A DNA stretch of 64,000 nucleotides from Acidobacteriaceae bacterium KBS 89. Its GTDB lineage: Bacteria > Acidobacteriota > Terriglobia > Terriglobales > Acidobacteriaceae. The position numbers and the translations under genes were made by a program. Shown here piece after piece: positions 61,469 through 64,000 of this stretch (position 1 is the first letter of the stretch; every line of letters begins with the position of its first letter). The notes under the pieces were generated by a model, which was not told where the DNA came from, did no database searches, and saw only the letters and a list, made by a program, of their open reading frames with translations. The stretch lies in assembly GCA_000381605.1 (NCBI GenBank), contig KB906759.1:248001-312000 (forward strand). The letters run 5' to 3'.

Positions 61469-61557
61469 GTAGTCTCCTGTGGGGATTGTTTCAGATTTCA
61501 GAGAGCACGGCACTGGACGCTACCAGTTGATCTTGAGCTGATCTTGCGATGGGTCGC

Positions 61558-62274
61558 TTACCCAACCTTCATTGACTTCGCGGACTTCGCCGGGGCCTCG
61601 CTGGTTGCAGTTGCAGAATCGTGCATATCCTGCCAGAGCTTGATGCCGCCTTCGATTGCGTTACTGTTGGTTCCGAGTGTGACGTGGCTGGGGAGATTCT
61701 CCATCAGCTTGGCATTGCCGCCGCCCAGTAGAACGGATTCGCAGACCAACGCCGCCCGGAGGCGTTCGATGACATCGAGGACGGATTTTCTCCAGCGTTC
61801 AGCGCCGCGACGTTCGAGGCCTCTGAGGCCGACGTAGTCTTCGTAGGTGCGTCCCTTTCTGTAAGGGAGATGGGCGAGTTCGAGGGGGATGACCACGCCA
61901 TCGAAGATCATGGCAGAGCCAAGGCCGGTGCCAATGCCGAGGAAGAGCATACGACCACTCTTATAGCCGCCGAGGGCCTGCATGGCAGCGTCGTTGATGA
62001 ACCGAAGAGGCTTGCCGAAGGCCTTCTTATAGGGAAAGTCGATCCATCCGACGGCGAGGTTATGGGGCTCGGCAAGAGGATGATCGTGGACGACCGGGCC
62101 TGGGTAGCCGATGGAGATACGGTCGTAATCCCAGTCCTTGGTGGCAGCGAGGACATCTTTCGTCATCTGCTCGGCGGTCATGGTGGGACCGGACGGAATT
62201 TTAATGGGAACGAGTTTGTCGCTCGAAGCGACTTTGATGTTGGTACCGCCAATGTCGATGATGAGGATTTTCAT
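61558..62274 (-). CDS. ROK-family sugar kinase, polyphosphate glucokinase-like
   Basis: 238 residues, short for ROK kinases and matching polyphosphate/ATP glucokinases. ATP/polyP site IIDIGGTNIKVA is at residues 4-15. FPYKKAFGKPLRFINDAAMQ with the catalytic Asp in NDAAMQALGG, then LGIGTGLGSAMI, and VLLGGGNAKLMENL complete the fold. It phosphorylates glucose to glucose-6-phosphate, feeding pgi and zwf encoded elsewhere in this window. The Ser/Ala-rich tail after residue 222 is not conserved. Confidence 0.8.
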   Translation of the reverse strand: MKILIIDIGGTNIKVASSDKLVPIKIPSGPTMTAEQMTKDVLAATKDWDYDRISIGYPGPVVHDHPLAEPHNLAVGWIDFPYKKAFGKPLRFINDAAMQALGGYKSGRMLFLGIGTGLGSAMIFDGVVIPLELAHLPYRKGRTYEDYVGLRGLERRGAERWRKSVLDVIERLRAALVCESVLLGGGNAKLMENLPSHVTLGTNSNAIEGGIKLWQDMHDSATATSEAPAKSAKSMKVG

Positions 62275-62318
62275 GGTGAGTTCGATGTTAGCAATAATCG
62301 CTGTGGCGGTTGTATCAG

Positions 62319-62921
62319 CTAATTCGATTTCACGGTGATCGTGGCACGGATCAACTTGTCGAGTTTGGGATATTCGCGATCGAGATAGGCGTTGCCGCCT
62401 TCGAACATCTGATCCTGATGTCCTGCGCGCATGCCGCCACCAGAGTGTTCGCCATAGCCACCGTAAAGTCTTTCGACGACGTCCATCCCCTCGACTACGC
62501 GGCCGAATGGGGCGAAACCGGCTTCGACATCGTTGCGGGCGGTGTTGTCGCCGAGGTTGATGTAAACCTGCGTGGAGCGCGTGTTGGGGCCGGTGTTGGA
62601 GAAGGCGACGTAGCCGAGCGTGTTGTGCTGTTTGAGCGTATCGTCCGGGATCGTGACGTGACGCTGCTGCAGGGCGATCGTGGGGTCGCCATTGATGCCG
62701 AACTGCGCCCAGCGGCCGGGAACGACGCGGAAGAAACGTGAGTCGTCGTAGTACCTCGTTCGGACGAGATCGTAGAAACGATCTGCTCCGTGGGGGGACC
62801 AGTCGCGGTGGGCTTCAACGATGAAGCTGCCGACGGAGGTCTCGAATTTTACGCGAAAGACGGCGGGTGCTTTGTTGTGCCAGAAGGGCAAAGCGAGCAG
62901 GAGGCAGAGCACGTAAATCAT
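62319..62921 (-). CDS. Cyclophilin-type peptidyl-prolyl isomerase, secreted
   Basis: About 200 residues. A short hydrophobic start (IYVLCLLLALPFWHN) suggests export. The cyclophilin fold has FETSVGSFIVEAHRDWSPHG, DDSRFFRVVPGRWAQFGING (FFRVxPxxxxQFG catalytic core), LGYVAFSNTGPNTRSTQVYI (normally GTxSMANxGPNTxxSQFFI) and APFGRVVEGMDVVERLY. The QVYINLGDN variant differs slightly from the FFI form but still fits. It interconverts cis and trans Xaa-Pro bonds. GGAGG is 13 nt before the ATG at 62921. Confidence 0.85.
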   Translation of the reverse strand: MIYVLCLLLALPFWHNKAPAVFRVKFETSVGSFIVEAHRDWSPHGADRFYDLVRTRYYDDSRFFRVVPGRWAQFGINGDPTIALQQRHVTIPDDTLKQHNTLGYVAFSNTGPNTRSTQVYINLGDNTARNDVEAGFAPFGRVVEGMDVVERLYGGYGEHSGGGMRAGHQDQMFEGGNAYLDREYPKLDKLIRATITVKSN

Positions 62922-63121
62922 GGAATCCAGAGTATCCTCCGTCGTACGGCTTGGGGGCGAATTTTGGAGATGTTGATGATTTTGACTATTTGACCTCTGG
63001 ATCGCTTCAGTAAACCATTGAAAAGACATCCATAGAGGTTTTGGGAAACAATTTCATTGACAATCGTATACCGTTCGGATTATTGTGGTGATGGGCACTC
63101 CTGCCCTGGAGATTAGATTCT

Positions 63122-63586
63122 ATGCGTAGCGTAATTGTGGCCACCCTCGCCCTGACCCCGATGCTGCTTCACGCCCAGGCAAATTCGCCTGCACAAACCC
63201 AGTCTTCCGGCACCTCAACCACCCTGCAATCCAAACTCGTCCAGCCTAAGGAGTTCAACGCTTCTGAGGCAGACCACGGCACCGCCCCTGTTCGAATCTC
63301 GACTGGAGTGGTCGGTCCAAAATTAATCAGCACCGTTCAGATCGAATCGGACTCAGAGGCGACACCGCGGGGCTTCAGCACCGAGAGACAAACTGTAGTC
63401 GAGATGACCGTCGACGCAAATGGCAAGCCGTCAGACCTGAAGATCGTCGGTTCGCTTGGTCCGCACATGGATCATAATATTCTGGCTGCAGTTGGCCAGT
63501 ATCGCTTCAAGCCAGGCACTTTGGATGGTCAGCCTACCGCCGTTCCGTTGAACCTGCATGTCGTTCTGCGCAGTTCGCTTCCCTAG
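63122..63586 (+). CDS. Secreted TonB C-terminal-domain protein
   Basis: 154 residues with signal peptide VIVATLALTPMLLHAQ, a Gln/Ser/Thr-rich stretch and a TonB-C-type beta/alpha fold: RQTVVEMTVDANGKPSDLKI, VGSLGPHMDHNILAAVGQYR, FKPGTLDGQPTAVPLNLHVV. It lacks the membrane anchor and proline-rich rod of real TonB, so it is a TonB-C-like periplasmic protein, common in acidobacteria, of unknown partner. Followed 50 nt on by a strong terminator. Confidence 0.75.
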   Translation: MRSVIVATLALTPMLLHAQANSPAQTQSSGTSTTLQSKLVQPKEFNASEADHGTAPVRISTGVVGPKLISTVQIESDSEATPRGFSTERQTVVEMTVDANGKPSDLKIVGSLGPHMDHNILAAVGQYRFKPGTLDGQPTAVPLNLHVVLRSSLP

Positions 63587-63635
63587 AGCATTTACCATTT
63601 CAAGTGCCCTCCCTGAAAATTATTTTGGGAATAGC

Positions 63636-63669
63636 AAAGGGCGGACTCTTTCGAGTCCGCCCTTTTTTG
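63636..63669 (+). terminator. Strong intrinsic terminator
   Basis: AAAGGGCGGACTC (63636-63648) and GAGTCCGCCCTTT (63653-63665) pair perfectly over 13 bp with a TTTC loop and a T tail. The A tract on the other side lets it work also for the minus-strand genes that end at 63730. Confidence 0.92.
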
Positions 63670-63729
63670 TTGGCTATGACGAAGGACCGCCGCAGGGTCG
63701 CCGTTTTGCGCGAAGCTGCGGTGCTTCGC

Positions 63730-63849
63730 TCAGGAATGGAGAATCAAAAACAGTACGAAAGTCGCAACGATAATGCCAACGATAACGAAGACCATGGTTG
63801 GCCCGGCAAAGCTCGTTCTCTTGTCCGGCGGTAGAATCGGCGATTCCAT
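63730..63849 (-). CDS. 39-residue single-span membrane peptide
   Basis: 39 residues: a polar start ESPILPPDKRTSFAG and one helix TMVFVIVGIIVATFVLFLIL. It begins 17 nt after the stop of the truncated gene at the right edge and ends before the shared terminator, so it is the last gene of that operon. I do not recognise it. Such peptides often attach to larger membrane complexes, but that is only an inference from context. Confidence 0.5.
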   Translation of the reverse strand: MESPILPPDKRTSFAGPTMVFVIVGIIVATFVLFLILHS

Positions 63850-63866
63850 GTGCGCTTAGATGCGGG

Positions 63867-64000
63867 TTAGTCCTGGACGGTGGTTTTTGCTTGGAACCGT
63901 CGCATGGCGGCGGTCCTCTTCTCGATGTGGGGTTTCCAGGGCCGGGTGTCCTGCGTCCAGAAACGGGCCGGTGGCCTTTGGGCTATCGCGCGAATAGGCT
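63867..64000 (-). CDS. C-terminal end of an unidentified gene, truncated by window edge
   Basis: The minus-strand frame is open from the edge to a stop at 63867. Its last residues include PARFWTQDTRPWKPHIEKRT then AAMRRFQAKTTVQD, a basic tail. Too little is present to name the protein. It is followed 17 nt later by the small membrane peptide gene and is probably co-transcribed with it. Confidence 0.45.
   Translation of the reverse strand, partial: PIRAIAQRPPARFWTQDTRPWKPHIEKRTAAMRRFQAKTTVQD

Overview
The window looks like a chromosome segment of an Acidobacteriota, class Terriglobia (Granulicella/Edaphobacter/Terriglobus-like). This is an inference from gene content: paired MacB-type permeases, a VWFA-related secreted protein of the type common in acidobacteria, PEP-CTERM proteins, many signal-peptide proteins of unknown function, and moderately high GC. 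There are no rRNA genes, CRISPR arrays or intact insertion sequences. One tRNA gene is present.

Layout. 1-2.5 kb: a cupin gene running off the left edge, a SnoaL-like secreted protein and an SDR-like protein, then a tRNA-Leu(UAA) beside a broken integrase start, which looks like an old island scar. 2.5-8.7 kb: two MacB/FtsX permeases without an ATPase, small conserved proteins, a possible small RNA or microprotein, and a lytic transglycosylase. 8.8-12 kb: three tandem PEP-CTERM paralogues, each with a sigma-54 type promoter, upstream TGCA-N6-TGCA boxes and a GC-rich 3' stem-loop. 12-17.5 kb: an ECF sigma factor with a zf-HC2 anti-sigma, a DUF779/aldehyde dehydrogenase pair, and a PQQ-type sugar dehydrogenase with a dihaem cytochrome c. 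17.6-27.6 kb: two inverted copies of a ~265-bp dispersed element enclose zwf, gnd, pgi, glmM, xseA, a DUF2905 gene, a lone receiver protein and a potassium-channel-like gene.

27.6-45 kb: a YfgM-like TPR protein, a double-domain rhamnogalacturonan-type acetylesterase, GTP-dependent PEP carboxykinase, an ECF sigma/membrane protein/secretin-like operon, an alpha/beta hydrolase, a structured intergenic RNA candidate, a GT39-like membrane protein, an MFS exporter, sucA, and altronate dehydratase with a GntR-like operator. 45-64 kb: cold-shock protein, an operon of a low-complexity basic protein with cmk, mutL, pyk, a BrkB-family membrane protein, two tandem thioredoxin-fold proteins, the VWFA protein, a lipoprotein esterase, a PAS-GGDEF-EAL protein, a ROK kinase, a cyclophilin, a TonB-C protein and a 39-residue membrane peptide next to a truncated gene at the right edge.

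Metabolically the window holds much of the sugar-phosphate hub: glucose-6-phosphate is routed by pgi, zwf and gnd, amino-sugar synthesis by glmM, lower glycolysis and gluconeogenesis by pyk and pckG, the TCA cycle by sucA, and pectin/uronate breakdown by the acetylesterase and altronate dehydratase. That suits a plant-polysaccharide-degrading soil bacterium. The strongest less ordinary signals are the sigma-54/TGCA-box PEP-CTERM cluster, the dispersed gene-end element with a hairpin kept despite sequence change, the structured RNA candidate at 35.6 kb, and the disordered basic protein upstream of cmk.
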